IMG/VR virus record: IMGVR_UViG_3300031999_007842
Span: 117,708 to 156,062 of that record
DNA from: a virus
Length of the DNA stretch: 38,355 nt
Direction: 5' to 3' (one strand)
In this document: positions 15,123 to 22,610 of the stretch, piece after piece
Position numbering within the stretch: position 1 is the first letter of the stretch
How the letters are laid out: each line of letters begins with the position of its first letter
Translations under genes and position numbers: made by a program
Notes under the pieces: generated by a model
What the model was told of the DNA's origin: nothing
Database searches by the model: none
The model's input: the letters and a program-made list of their open reading frames with translations, nothing else

Positions 15123-15484
15123 CAGAAGCTATGAAAGGCCTAGCCAAACTCCAGTTCAAGAAGATCTGGAAGTATGGTCACCCTGAATTCTATGACCTGA
15201 TTCTCAAGATGGCTGAGATTCATGAAATCAAGAACAAGGGCTATGGGATAGGAAATCCACTTGGTAACTTTGCAGAAAGTGAACGTTTTGGCATTTCTGC
15301 TTGGAAAGGATGTATGGTCAGGATGAGTGACAAGTGGAGCAGACTTTGTAACATGGCTGCTAAGATAGACAATCCAGAATATCAGGATGCAGTGAAGATG
15401 GAGAGTCTGGAAGATACTTTGATTGACTTGGCTTGCTATAGTCTCTTGTGTCTAATCCTTCTCAAGGAGAGCAAGAAACAATGA
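15101..15484 (+). CDS. Nmad1/DUF1599-like protein (nucleotide-modification-associated domain)
   Basis: A 127-residue helical protein with EIKNKGYGIGNPLGNFAESERFG, then VRMSDKWSRLCNM and ESLEDTLIDLACYSLLCLILL. This pattern (KNxxYG..NPLGNF, R.xDKxxRL, D.L.DLA.Y) is that of DUF1599/Nmad1, a MazG-like all-alpha domain linked to phage modified-nucleotide pathways. The conserved Asp/Glu residues (E of AES, D of SDK, E and D of LEDTLIDLA) would bind metal. The reaction has not been shown. Its ATG lies at the Trp codon of copy C's final motif. Confidence 0.75.
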   Translation: MDEDTPVTEAMKGLAKLQFKKIWKYGHPEFYDLILKMAEIHEIKNKGYGIGNPLGNFAESERFGISAWKGCMVRMSDKWSRLCNMAAKIDNPEYQDAVKMESLEDTLIDLACYSLLCLILLKESKKQ

Positions 15485-15798
15485 GCAATGCACCAACCGT
15501 GCCATGCGCCAAAGAAGAAGGGCCTAAGCCGCAGAAGATCTCCAAGAGGAAGAAATACATGGCAGGTGGCGTAACGAGAACAGGCTGGAGTCAGGAAGAA
15601 CTTCCCAAGATACTCAAGAAGATCTGTGAAACGTATCCAGGAATTACATGGATAGAGGTTAGGCCAAATGAGATTCATTGGAACTTTGAATGTAGGAAAG
15701 AAGATCTGTTACCTCAGAAGAAGATAGAGTTTAAATTAGAGAATCCCTCTAAAAGGAAGGAGAAGAAGTTTGATGCAGCAAAGCTTACGATGCCCTAA
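15481..15798 (+). CDS. Uncharacterised basic protein
   Basis: A 105-residue protein starting at ATG 15481 in an ATGA overlap; an upstream frame start at 15448 is unlikely. The N-terminal 40 residues are Pro/Lys-rich and probably disordered (KPQKISKRKKY), followed by a small alpha/beta part (EELPKILKKICETYPGITWIEVRPNEIHWNF) and a Lys-rich tail. No known motif. Confidence 0.5.
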   Translation: MSNAPTVPCAKEEGPKPQKISKRKKYMAGGVTRTGWSQEELPKILKKICETYPGITWIEVRPNEIHWNFECRKEDLLPQKKIEFKLENPSKRKEKKFDAAKLTMP

Positions 15799-15949
15799 AT
15801 GTGGAAACAATTCAGTAGAGAAATGCCCCACATGTGCGGCAGACTATTGGCGTTGTACAAAGTGCAAATTTGTGGCTCCTTTGAAAGTATTTGAAGAAGG
15901 GATTTTACCTTCAGAGAAAGATGAGAAAGCTATCAAGGATGGATTCTGA
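15773..15949 (+). CDS. Tiny zinc-ribbon protein (58 residues)
   Basis: ATG 15773 follows AAGGAGAAGAAG at good spacing, and the frame ends with TGA at 15947-15949, where the next gene starts (TGATGG overlap). The protein has three CxxC pairs, CPKCGN, CPTCAA and CTKCKF, in its first 35 residues, then an acidic-basic tail. It fills what would otherwise be a 150-base gap between tightly packed genes, which is the main argument that it is real. Function unknown. Confidence 0.65.
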   Translation: MQQSLRCPKCGNNSVEKCPTCAADYWRCTKCKFVAPLKVFEEGILPSEKDEKAIKDGF

Positions 15950-16212
15950 TGGATTCAAGGACTACCTGGAAGCAAATCTTAGGCTGGAAAAAAGGAGATC
16001 TCGTTAAGGTCTGGTGTGGGATAGGATATATTGCAGATTATGGATTCTATCTTGAGAATGACAAGCAAGGAACAGATTATCTAGTTCGTTTCTTAATTCC
16101 CAGTTATTGTAGTAAAGTCTTCAAACCCAATGAGATGAGAGATTTGACTCCTTGGGAAAGAAGGATAGGAAAAGAACAGGCGAGGAAGTTTGGACTTAAA
16201 GGAATATGTTAA
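15949..16212 (+). CDS. Uncharacterised 87-residue protein
   Basis: Starts in an ATG overlapping the stop of the zinc-ribbon gene. The segment GDLVKVWCGIGYIADYGFYLEND followed by DYLVRFLIPSYCSKVF looks like a small SH3-like beta barrel; the end is helical (PWERRIGKEQARKFGL). No match to a named family. Its end overlaps the MazG-like gene by 23 bases. Confidence 0.5.
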   Translation: MDSRTTWKQILGWKKGDLVKVWCGIGYIADYGFYLENDKQGTDYLVRFLIPSYCSKVFKPNEMRDLTPWERRIGKEQARKFGLKGIC

Positions 16213-16486
16213 GAAGTGTGGTGAATCAGCCAATCGGAAAGGCTGGTTTATAGTCTGGGAAGATTTACCAGAATATTTAATGGCTACTATTCACGAATTA
16301 ACTGATGGCTTTGATAGAGGCTGGCGGGATGATCTCCATGACAAGATGGAAGAGGAAATAGGGGATTGCCTCGTCAGACTTTTTCACATATGCCATGATT
16401 TGGATGTAGACATAGAAACGATACTCCAGAGACTTATGGAGGAAAATGAGAAAAGACCTCATAAGCATGGCAGGAAGAGAATGTAG
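16190..16486 (+). CDS. MazG-like nucleotide pyrophosphohydrolase
   Basis: TTG start at 16190 with GAGGAAG just before it. The 98-residue all-helical protein has HELTDGFDRGWRDDLHDKMEEEIGDCLVRLFHICHDLDVD and ENEKRPHKHGRKR, the order seen in phage MazG-like proteins (ELxE...EEIGDxLxxL...N..R...H/YG). Glu and Asp of EEEIGD are the likely magnesium ligands. MazG-type enzymes hydrolyse NTPs to NMP and pyrophosphate. The first helix has E-L-T-D where ExxE is usual. Placed just before RNR, which supports a nucleotide-pool role. Confidence 0.75.
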   Translation: MDLKEYVKKCGESANRKGWFIVWEDLPEYLMATIHELTDGFDRGWRDDLHDKMEEEIGDCLVRLFHICHDLDVDIETILQRLMEENEKRPHKHGRKRM

Positions 16487-16509
16487 ACAGATCGGATGGA
16501 CAAATAAAG

Positions 16510-18555
16510 ATGAAGGTTGTTAAGAGAGACGGGAAGGAGGCACACTTCGACCCTCTTAAGATAAGGCAAGCAATCGCAAAAGCTGCTGAATCTGTGGGTG
16601 TTTCTGATCGAAAGAAACTGAAAGAACTTACTGATAAAGTACTAGCTAAACTAGACAAGGAAACAATACAGGTAGAAGAGATTCAAAACAAGATTGAGGA
16701 GACTCTTGTAACTCTGGGAGAGTATAAGATGGCGAAAGCCTTCATACTCTACAGGCAAAAGAGAAAAGAGGCAAGGAGACTAGCTGCTTCATTAGGAGTG
16801 AAGGATGACCTTAAATTACAGACTTCCTCATTGGTCGTGCTAGCTAAACGCTATCTATTGAAAGATGAGAAAGGCAAGGTCAAGGAATCTCCTTTGAAGC
16901 TCTACAGGAGAGTGGCGAAAGCCATTGCCAGTGTTGATGAGCGATACAGAGTTACTCCCAAGGCGTGTAAGCTCCTGTCAAGGGAATTCTTTGACCTAAT
17001 GGTCAATGGTTACTTCTTGCCTAACTCCCCTACATTAATGAATGCAGGTGCGCCGCTTGGGCAACTCTCAGCCTGCTTCGTTTTACCTATAGAAGATTCG
17101 ATAGACAGTATCTTCCAGACTCTACATGCTACAGCAAAGATACACCAGACTGGAGGAGGTACTGGTTTCAACTTCTCTAACTTGAGACCTTCAGGAGACG
17201 TAGTAAAGACAACTGGAGGAGTGGCTTCTGGTCCTGTTTCATTTATGAGAGTGTACGATTCAGCTACCCAAGAGATTAAGCAAGGAGGGAAACGGAGAGG
17301 AGCCAATATGGGTATCTTGAATGTTACTCATCCCAATATTCTAGACTTCATAACTGCTAAGTCAAGAGGTGGTTTAGAGAACTTCAATATCTCTGTGGCT
17401 GTAACTGATAAGTTCATGCATGCAGTCCAGAAAGGTGATCTAATATCTTTATTAAATCCTCGTGGGGGAGAAGTAGTTCAGAATGTCCCTGCACGAGCAA
17501 TATGGGACTTGATCACTGCTGAAGCTTGGAAGTCAGGAGATCCTGGTCTGATATTCCTAGATACTACTAATAGATCTTATTCGAATGTCATACCCAAACT
17601 TGGCCCGATAGGCGCTACTAATCCATGTGGAGAAGTTCCACTTTACTACTTTGAATCCTGTAATTTAGGATCTCTTAATCTATCTAAGTTCGTGAAGATG
17701 AATGGTAAGAAAAAGCCTGAAGTAGACTGGGGAGCTTTCGAGAAAGCAATAAAGATGGCAGTACATTTCCTTGATAACGTGATAGATGCTAACAAGTATC
17801 CCATACCAGAGATAGAGCAAGTCTCCAAGAGAACTAGAAGGATAGGCCTCGGAGTAATGGGCTGGGCTGATTTACTACTGATATTGAATCTCCCATATGA
17901 TTCAAAGGAAGCACTAGATCTTGCAAAGACTATCATGAAGTTCCTAACTGAGAAAGCTAGAGAAGCTTCTATAAAACTAGGTGAGGAACGAGGAGACTTT
18001 CCTGACTTCAAGGATTCTATCTGGCCTAAGAAAGGATTTACACACATGAGAAATGCAACAGTCTCTTGTATAGCTCCAACAGGAAGCATTAGTATCCTAG
18101 CTGGATGCTCATCAGGGATTGAACCACTTTTCTCGATAGTAACAGTAAGGAACCTGGAAGAGTCTTTGGGAACGAAACTGATTGATATTAATTCCTACTT
18201 TGAGAATAGAGCCATTAAAGATGGATTCTATTCAGAGGAACTTATAGACAAGGTCTCCAGGGCATACTCATTGAAAGAAATTAAGGAGATACCAGAAGAC
18301 GTGAGAAGAGTCTTTGTAACTGCACAGGATATTGCTCCTGATTGGCATGTACAGATGCAAGCAGCATTTCAAACATACACGGATAATGCAGTATCAAAGA
18401 CAGTTAATCTACCCAATATAGCTACTCCACATGATGTAGAACAGATATATCTCCTAGCGTGGAAGTTAGGTTGTAAGGGGATCACAGTCTTTAGAGATGG
18501 ATCTAAGGATAGACAGGTGTTTACTACCTGTAGGGAATGTGAAGTTGATTCATAA
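16510..18555 (+). CDS. nrdJ: Class II (adenosylcobalamin-dependent) ribonucleotide reductase
   Basis: Converts ribonucleotides to deoxyribonucleotides. The 681-residue protein has an N-terminal ATP-cone (1-90, KRDGKEAHFD...) for allosteric control, then the catalytic barrel: Cys189 (LSACFVLP), GGGTGFNFSNLRPSG, Asn371/Cys373/Glu375 (NPCGE; Cys373 is the radical site), Cys384 (ESCNLGS) and SCIAPTGSISILAGCSSGIEP. The C-terminal GCKGITVFRDGS is typical of NrdJ, and the CxxC at 674/677 is the likely redox pair. No small subunit is near, supporting class II. Such enzymes need B12, which Nitrososphaeria-type hosts make. Confidence 0.93.
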   Translation: MKVVKRDGKEAHFDPLKIRQAIAKAAESVGVSDRKKLKELTDKVLAKLDKETIQVEEIQNKIEETLVTLGEYKMAKAFILYRQKRKEARRLAASLGVKDDLKLQTSSLVVLAKRYLLKDEKGKVKESPLKLYRRVAKAIASVDERYRVTPKACKLLSREFFDLMVNGYFLPNSPTLMNAGAPLGQLSACFVLPIEDSIDSIFQTLHATAKIHQTGGGTGFNFSNLRPSGDVVKTTGGVASGPVSFMRVYDSATQEIKQGGKRRGANMGILNVTHPNILDFITAKSRGGLENFNISVAVTDKFMHAVQKGDLISLLNPRGGEVVQNVPARAIWDLITAEAWKSGDPGLIFLDTTNRSYSNVIPKLGPIGATNPCGEVPLYYFESCNLGSLNLSKFVKMNGKKKPEVDWGAFEKAIKMAVHFLDNVIDANKYPIPEIEQVSKRTRRIGLGVMGWADLLLILNLPYDSKEALDLAKTIMKFLTEKAREASIKLGEERGDFPDFKDSIWPKKGFTHMRNATVSCIAPTGSISILAGCSSGIEPLFSIVTVRNLEESLGTKLIDINSYFENRAIKDGFYSEELIDKVSRAYSLKEIKEIPEDVRRVFVTAQDIAPDWHVQMQAAFQTYTDNAVSKTVNLPNIATPHDVEQIYLLAWKLGCKGITVFRDGSKDRQVFTTCRECEVDS

Positions 18556-18737
18556 TGCAGAAACCACTATGTAGTGTTTGTTTGAAGGAAGTAAATATAG
18601 ATGAGTTCCTCGAGTGGGGAGGATACTGCAAAGAATGTTCGACAGAGATAGACAAAATCATGAAGAAGGAAGGTCTTGATGGTGTCACAGGATTTTGGAA
18701 AAGAAAACGAGAAGAAGCAGCCAAGAAACCCCAATGA
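18555..18737 (+). CDS. Small zinc-binding protein
   Basis: A 60-residue protein starting in a TAATG overlap with the RNR gene. CSVCLK and CKECST, about 22 residues apart, form a zinc ribbon or treble-clef-like knuckle; the rest is a basic helix (FWKRKREEAAKK). Function unknown. Confidence 0.55.
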   Translation: MQKPLCSVCLKEVNIDEFLEWGGYCKECSTEIDKIMKKEGLDGVTGFWKRKREEAAKKPQ

Positions 18738-18909
18738 AACTGAAGACTTTGCTTGCTTCGGTGAGTATGGCTCTCGCTGGAATTGTGAGACCTGCAGAAA
18801 TGCTGGCACATGCAAGAACTTCTCAAGAGCGAAGCAGAAATCTATATATCTTAAGGCCAAGATGAAGTATCATGGGAAAGGAAAGTGGAGAAGGAAGGAC
18901 TTATACTAA
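18679..18909 (+). CDS. Small cysteine-rich protein
   Basis: ATG 18679 follows AAGGAAGG; TTG 18676 is equally possible. The 76-residue protein has CFGEYGSRWNCETCRNAGTC, four cysteines within about 20 residues, followed by a basic tail. The spacing resembles small Cys-rich phage proteins. It overlaps the previous gene by 59 bases in another frame, so both frames are read there if both genes are real. Confidence 0.5.
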   Translation: MVSQDFGKENEKKQPRNPNETEDFACFGEYGSRWNCETCRNAGTCKNFSRAKQKSIYLKAKMKYHGKGKWRRKDLY

Positions 18910-19259
18910 TGTCAGGCCAGATTAGTAAGGAAGCAATTGATGTTCTTGCCAAGTTAGTACGTTACAAGATGATCCATTGGGAATGGGATAAGATCATCGA
19001 TGGCCGAGAAAAAGAAGTGTGGAATAATCAACAGGTCTTTGAAGCTCTCTCTGCCGCTATTAATTACAAATATGAAGAGAAGAGTCAGGTCGAATACTTT
19101 TATGTGATAACTATGGGCGGCATGAAGTTTGTGATTATCAAGGACATGTTAAATGCCAAGATCAAAGTCTATAATCCTCTTAAAGAAGGTTGTGACTTGA
19201 GAACTGAGAAACCCTTCCTAGAATTTACTGAAGAGATGCTAGAAGATTTAGGAAAGTGA
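18909..19259 (+). CDS. Uncharacterised 116-residue protein
   Basis: ATG 18909 overlaps the stop of the gene before (TAATG) and follows GGAAGGAC. The protein is alpha/beta: an N-terminal helix (SKEAIDVLAKLVRYKMIHW), then strands YFYVITMGGMKFVIIKDMLN and AKIKVYNPLK, and a C-terminal helix. No cysteine or catalytic motif recognised. Confidence 0.5.
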   Translation: MSGQISKEAIDVLAKLVRYKMIHWEWDKIIDGREKEVWNNQQVFEALSAAINYKYEEKSQVEYFYVITMGGMKFVIIKDMLNAKIKVYNPLKEGCDLRTEKPFLEFTEEMLEDLGK

Positions 19260-19263
19260 TTGG

Positions 19264-20256
19264 ATGGAGACTTTAAGCAGAAAGGATATTGAAGAACTAA
19301 GAAAGAAAGTAGAACCTATCAAGAAGCTAGCTTTACATGATGATGCAGATGGTGTCTCTTCGGCAGTACTATTATCATATGTATTCAAGATCCTTAGAGT
19401 ATGGGCGCCTGAAGACTTTGGTGAATGGCCAATCAAGTCATATCTAAAGGACGGGAAGGAAGAGATCCCTCCAGATGCCTGTGTAGATATGGTCCCTCAA
19501 GATCCTAATTGGCAAGGTCTAGCAATAGATCATCACCCAGGTCATCCACCAGAAGACAAGAGAGCATACCAACTTATTCATGGTGATGCACCAACAGCAA
19601 TAGTAGTCTACTCATTATTCAAAGAAGTCATACCTAAAGAACAGAGATGGAAAGTGGTAGTAGGAGCAGTTGGAGATGGGCAACCAGAACTTATACCACC
19701 AGAAATCTGGCGAGAGTTCCCAGTGCTGTTAGAAGAAACTGTGACATCCTGGGAGAAATATGGCAAGATAGAAACAAATAACTTTCCTGTGTATTTAAGG
19801 TTGAGTTCAGGTATTAATGCTGCATGTAAGTTGCCAGAGAAGTGGTACATAGCATATTCAACCTTACGTAATGCAAAGTCACCCTGGGATCTGTTAAAAG
19901 ATTCCTCTCTCAAGTCCGCGAAAGAGATCATGGCAGATGAGAAAAGTAAGGTATATAGGGAATCAACTCCCATACAACTAAGAAATGGAATCCGCGTGTG
20001 GGGTTTCAACTCAGAAACTAAGATAGAAAGAACTGTAGCATGGGAGATATGGGAGAAAGATAAGAGAACTGTTGTAGCAGTAAATATGTCTACAGGAAGA
20101 GGTAGTATTCGCGGAACTTTAGCTACTTTGGTCTATGAACATCTTTCTCAACATGGCTTCAGAGCATCAGGACATCCTGGCTTCGGAGGAATTAGGCTAA
20201 AACCTAATCAAACTTTTGATGAAGTCTATCAATGCCTGGCGGGCCTGAAGTTTTAA
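19264..20256 (+). CDS. DHH/DHHA1 family phosphoesterase
   Basis: A 330-residue protein with motif I LHDDADGVSS (residues 24-33, a variant of DxDG), motif III IDHHPGHPP (DHH at 89-91), GAVGDGQPE and a C-terminal DHHA1 part with RASGHPGFGGIRL near 300-315. DHH proteins include RecJ, the archaeal RecJ-like exonuclease GAN and NrnA nanoRNases; all cleave phosphodiesters with two manganese ions. It ends the RNR-containing block and lies just before the recombination/replication block, so a DNA-repair exonuclease or oligonucleotide recycling role is plausible. Confidence 0.85.
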   Translation: METLSRKDIEELRKKVEPIKKLALHDDADGVSSAVLLSYVFKILRVWAPEDFGEWPIKSYLKDGKEEIPPDACVDMVPQDPNWQGLAIDHHPGHPPEDKRAYQLIHGDAPTAIVVYSLFKEVIPKEQRWKVVVGAVGDGQPELIPPEIWREFPVLLEETVTSWEKYGKIETNNFPVYLRLSSGINAACKLPEKWYIAYSTLRNAKSPWDLLKDSSLKSAKEIMADEKSKVYRESTPIQLRNGIRVWGFNSETKIERTVAWEIWEKDKRTVVAVNMSTGRGSIRGTLATLVYEHLSQHGFRASGHPGFGGIRLKPNQTFDEVYQCLAGLKF

Positions 20257-20260
20257 GGGT

Positions 20261-20287
20261 GATTGTCTTGAAAGATCCAAGGCAATC
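20261..20287 (+). promoter_or_regulatory. Intergenic inverted repeat (hairpin or operator)
   Basis: Arms 20261-20270 (GATTGTCTTG) and 20278-20287 (CAAGGCAATC) pair over 10 bp with one G-U pair, around a 7-base loop. It starts 5 bases after the stop of the DHH gene, and its right arm touches the TATA-like box at 20288-20296. It could stop the upstream transcript, although no T run follows, or be an operator overlapping the TFB/TBP site. Confidence 0.5.
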
Positions 20288-20326
20288 CTTATATAGCCAG
20301 GCAAACTAAGTAATAAGAAATGGAGG
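20288..20326 (+). promoter_or_regulatory. Candidate archaeal promoter of the replication/recombination block
   Basis: CTTATATAG (20288-20296) is a TATA-like box, followed by CCAGGCAA (20297-20304) and GGAGGT (20321-20326) before the ATG at 20338. The CCAGGCAA at the same place relative to the TATA-like box is also found at 8366-8373. Its 81-base gap (20257-20337) is the largest in the neighbourhood, which supports a start of transcription here. Confidence 0.5.
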
Positions 20327-20337
20327 TAGAAGGAAAG

Positions 20338-21450
20338 ATGGACAAGAAAATAGAGGACGTGTTACTGAAGACCTACGCTAAGTCAACAGGCAAAACAGTG
20401 GCTGACTTAAAGCCATTGCTTGAGAAGGCCAAGGAAGAAGCAAAGGACATGGGCTTTCCAGACTCTGAGAATATTATCAAAGGGCGGTTCCGAAGAAAGG
20501 TGAATGGAATGCTCTTTGCTGAGAGGACCGGGAAACCAACCACAAGGAAAGAACCAGTTACCTTTAAGGGATTCTTGCTAGGCGCAGATTCTATAAGAGA
20601 CATCAAAGAGTCTATGCGAAGAAAGGCTCTCAGACGCTTTGATGAAGAAGGAGATACAGCAAAACTAGAGGGCTACATTGATGATGCGGGTACCCCACTG
20701 GATTGGAGACCAACAGCAAGAAACCGTAGAGGAGAAGAGGTAGATAATCCAGATTACCACAAGCCAATACTGGGCAACAGATATGTCAGGGATATCTTTG
20801 GTATAGTAGTGAAAGATGGTGTCAAGACTCCTAAGCTATTCCAGATGTCACTCTGGGAAGGCTTTGCGAGTAAGTTCACTTATAGGCCTTTCACACCCAT
20901 AGAATTCAGAAGCACAGTCAAATCAGAAGGTCACTTCTATATCTTGAACGCTCCAAGAGTTCCGAAAGGAGAAAAAGCCTTCAAGTCTATCACAATGGAA
21001 ATAGACTATGAGGTATGGATCCGAGAAGCTCTTGAAGCAAGAAAGTATGGTCTTGATCAACTTGAGAAAGCTGTCAGTGATACAAAGAATGCAAAGGATC
21101 CCTGGATAATGGTCGAAGCTGTTGTTGACTACATAGACTCAGAAGTCAATCCCAAGACGGGCTCAAGAAGTATTACTCTAGCTGATGTAGACTCAGGTAT
21201 GACAGACACCTTTAGAGTGTTTATACCTAAGGACTTCCCATTAGCATTCAGAGAGTACTCGAAGGTGCTTGTCTTCGGTAGGCCAAGAGCCTGGAGACGA
21301 GATGAAGACACAGAGGATCGTTACTCCTTGAATGGAATATCAATATTCCCAATACCAGGAGAGACGATTGAAGCGAAGGTTGAAGTTGGGCGTCCAGCAG
21401 AAGGAGAGACAGAAGGAGCAGACGAAGGCTGGAATCTCTGGGAAGACTAG
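20338..21450 (+). CDS. Putative single-stranded DNA-binding protein (OB-fold, RPA-like)
   Basis: I chose ATG 20338 because GGAGGT and AAGGAAAG precede it; an in-frame ATG at 20320 adds six residues. The 370-residue protein has a helical N-terminus (about 1-60), a middle with beta strands (FRVFIPKDF, SKVLVFGRP, YSLNGISIFPIPGE) that fits OB folds as in archaeal RPA, and an acidic, aromatic tail (EGETEGADEGWNLWED) like those of phage and bacterial SSBs that recruit partners. It lies directly before RadA and the ERCC4 nuclease. I infer ssDNA binding from the tail and context; the OB fold is not certain. Confidence 0.5.
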   Translation: MDKKIEDVLLKTYAKSTGKTVADLKPLLEKAKEEAKDMGFPDSENIIKGRFRRKVNGMLFAERTGKPTTRKEPVTFKGFLLGADSIRDIKESMRRKALRRFDEEGDTAKLEGYIDDAGTPLDWRPTARNRRGEEVDNPDYHKPILGNRYVRDIFGIVVKDGVKTPKLFQMSLWEGFASKFTYRPFTPIEFRSTVKSEGHFYILNAPRVPKGEKAFKSITMEIDYEVWIREALEARKYGLDQLEKAVSDTKNAKDPWIMVEAVVDYIDSEVNPKTGSRSITLADVDSGMTDTFRVFIPKDFPLAFREYSKVLVFGRPRAWRRDEDTEDRYSLNGISIFPIPGETIEAKVEVGRPAEGETEGADEGWNLWED

Positions 21451-21461
21451 CCTTCCTTTTT
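21441..21461 (+). terminator. Possible terminator hairpin with T run
   Basis: GGAAG (21441-21445) and CTTCC (21452-21456) can pair around a 6-base loop and are followed directly by TTTTT (21457-21461). The stem overlaps the end of the ssDNA-binding gene. It is short, so readthrough into the RadA-like gene 20 bases downstream is likely. Confidence 0.3.
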
Positions 21462-21480
21462 CTATACAAGGTGAACTGAA

Positions 21481-22434
21481 ATGGGAACAATATCAACAGG
21501 AAGCAAATCAATTGACGAAGTAATGGCCGGAGGACTAAAGACACAGGTAACTAGCTTACTCTTTGGGATTCCAAACTTAGGGAAAACATGGCTATGCTAT
21601 CAAATAGCATGCATGTGCACCAGACCTGTGAAGGTCGGTGGACTTGGGAAGAAAGCTGCCTACCTAGATACTGAAGGCTTCTTTTTCACTGAAGATACAA
21701 TAGAAAGATTTGCAACTTATTTCAAGCAAAGATGGCCTGACTGTGACCCTAAGAAAGTTGAGCTCATACAGATCGCTGATATTTTCGAACTAGGAGAGCA
21801 GTTCGCAATGCAGGTCGACATCAAGCAAGAAGAAAACAGAGTCTCAGTGATCACTAAATACCCGACCTCAATACAGAAGAAGTTAGCTACTGGCAAAGGT
21901 AAGAATAAGGTCGATACAACAACTAACAAAGATAAGGACTGGCTAGAGAAGTCCCCATTATTCCAGAAGCTCAAGACAGGTGATTATGGTCTAGTAATCA
22001 TAGATTCAATAACAATACCAATCAAGTCAGAAATGCCCTCGGCAACACAGAATTTCCCTGCAAGAACAAGTTTGGTCTCAGCGATCCTGGGAGCTTGTTA
22101 TCCAATGGCGAGAAGAGCAGATGTAGCAATACTGATCACAGATCACATCACAAGCAACCCAATGTCTCCTGGATATATCTTTGGGACAGGAGATCCCTGG
22201 GGCGGAAGGAATATTCTGTACTACATCAAACACATCTTTGGTCTTTACAAGCCACTGAAAGATCAGGTAATAGCCAATGCACCAGATGGACAAAGAGTGA
22301 GAAGATTCCAGAGATATCGTTATCCTGGTCTAGACACAACAGTTACTGCTGTCAAACTAGAAAAGGATAAGGGCTATGCAGATCTTCCAAATCAAGGAAC
22401 TGCCAAATCGGCAACCGGAGAGGAGGAAGCATAG
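21481..22434 (+). CDS. RadA/RecA-family recombinase-like ATPase
   Basis: A 317-residue protein of the RecA fold: IDEVMAGGL then Walker A GIPNLGKT (29-36), AAYLDTEGFF, Walker B LVIIDSITIP, and VAILITDHITSNP, the order found in archaeal RadA and RadB. It lacks the N-terminal helix-hairpin-helix domain of RadA, so it is closer to RadB or viral recombinases. A basic, low-complexity insert (about 120-160, KLATGKGKNKVDTTTNKDKD) sits before Walker B. It would form filaments on ssDNA for recombination-dependent repair or replication. ATG follows AAGGTGAA. Confidence 0.8.
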   Translation: MGTISTGSKSIDEVMAGGLKTQVTSLLFGIPNLGKTWLCYQIACMCTRPVKVGGLGKKAAYLDTEGFFFTEDTIERFATYFKQRWPDCDPKKVELIQIADIFELGEQFAMQVDIKQEENRVSVITKYPTSIQKKLATGKGKNKVDTTTNKDKDWLEKSPLFQKLKTGDYGLVIIDSITIPIKSEMPSATQNFPARTSLVSAILGACYPMARRADVAILITDHITSNPMSPGYIFGTGDPWGGRNILYYIKHIFGLYKPLKDQVIANAPDGQRVRRFQRYRYPGLDTTVTAVKLEKDKGYADLPNQGTAKSATGEEEA

Positions 22435-22435
22435 C

Positions 22436-22606
22436 GTGGCAAAGCGTGTAGAAGAGAGGGAACAACCTCAAACCTACTACTGCATCTGGTATGATGACAA
22501 GACTGTTTGCAAGATACGGACCCAATACAAACTGAAGCCAGAATCACTTATTCTCTTCTGTCGAAACTGTGCTGAACTTCCTCTCAATAAAACAAAGAAC
22601 AAATAA
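22436..22606 (+). CDS. Small zinc-binding protein (56 residues)
   Basis: GTG 22436 follows GGAGAGGAGGAAGC, a strong site, one base after the RadA-like stop; a frame start at 22376 inside that gene is unlikely. The cysteines (YYCIWYDDKTVC and FCRNCAE) could bind one zinc ion. The tail is basic (LNKTKNK). Function unknown; its place between RadA and the ERCC4 nuclease hints at a role in DNA processing. Confidence 0.55.
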   Translation: MAKRVEEREQPQTYYCIWYDDKTVCKIRTQYKLKPESLILFCRNCAELPLNKTKNK

Positions 22607-22610
22607 ACAA

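Noticed and set aside
15028-16503. Near-repeat GACAGATCGG(G)ATGGACA at 15029-15047 and 16486-16502
   Set aside because: Only about 18 bases with one indel, in different frames (inside copy C and at the MazG-like/RNR junction). Probably chance or an old fragment; no flanking similarity.
17646-18089. Long open frames on the minus strand, for example opposite the RNR gene
   Set aside because: They lie fully inside strongly supported plus-strand genes, have no ribosome sites or recognisable domains, and follow from the codon pattern of the opposite strand.
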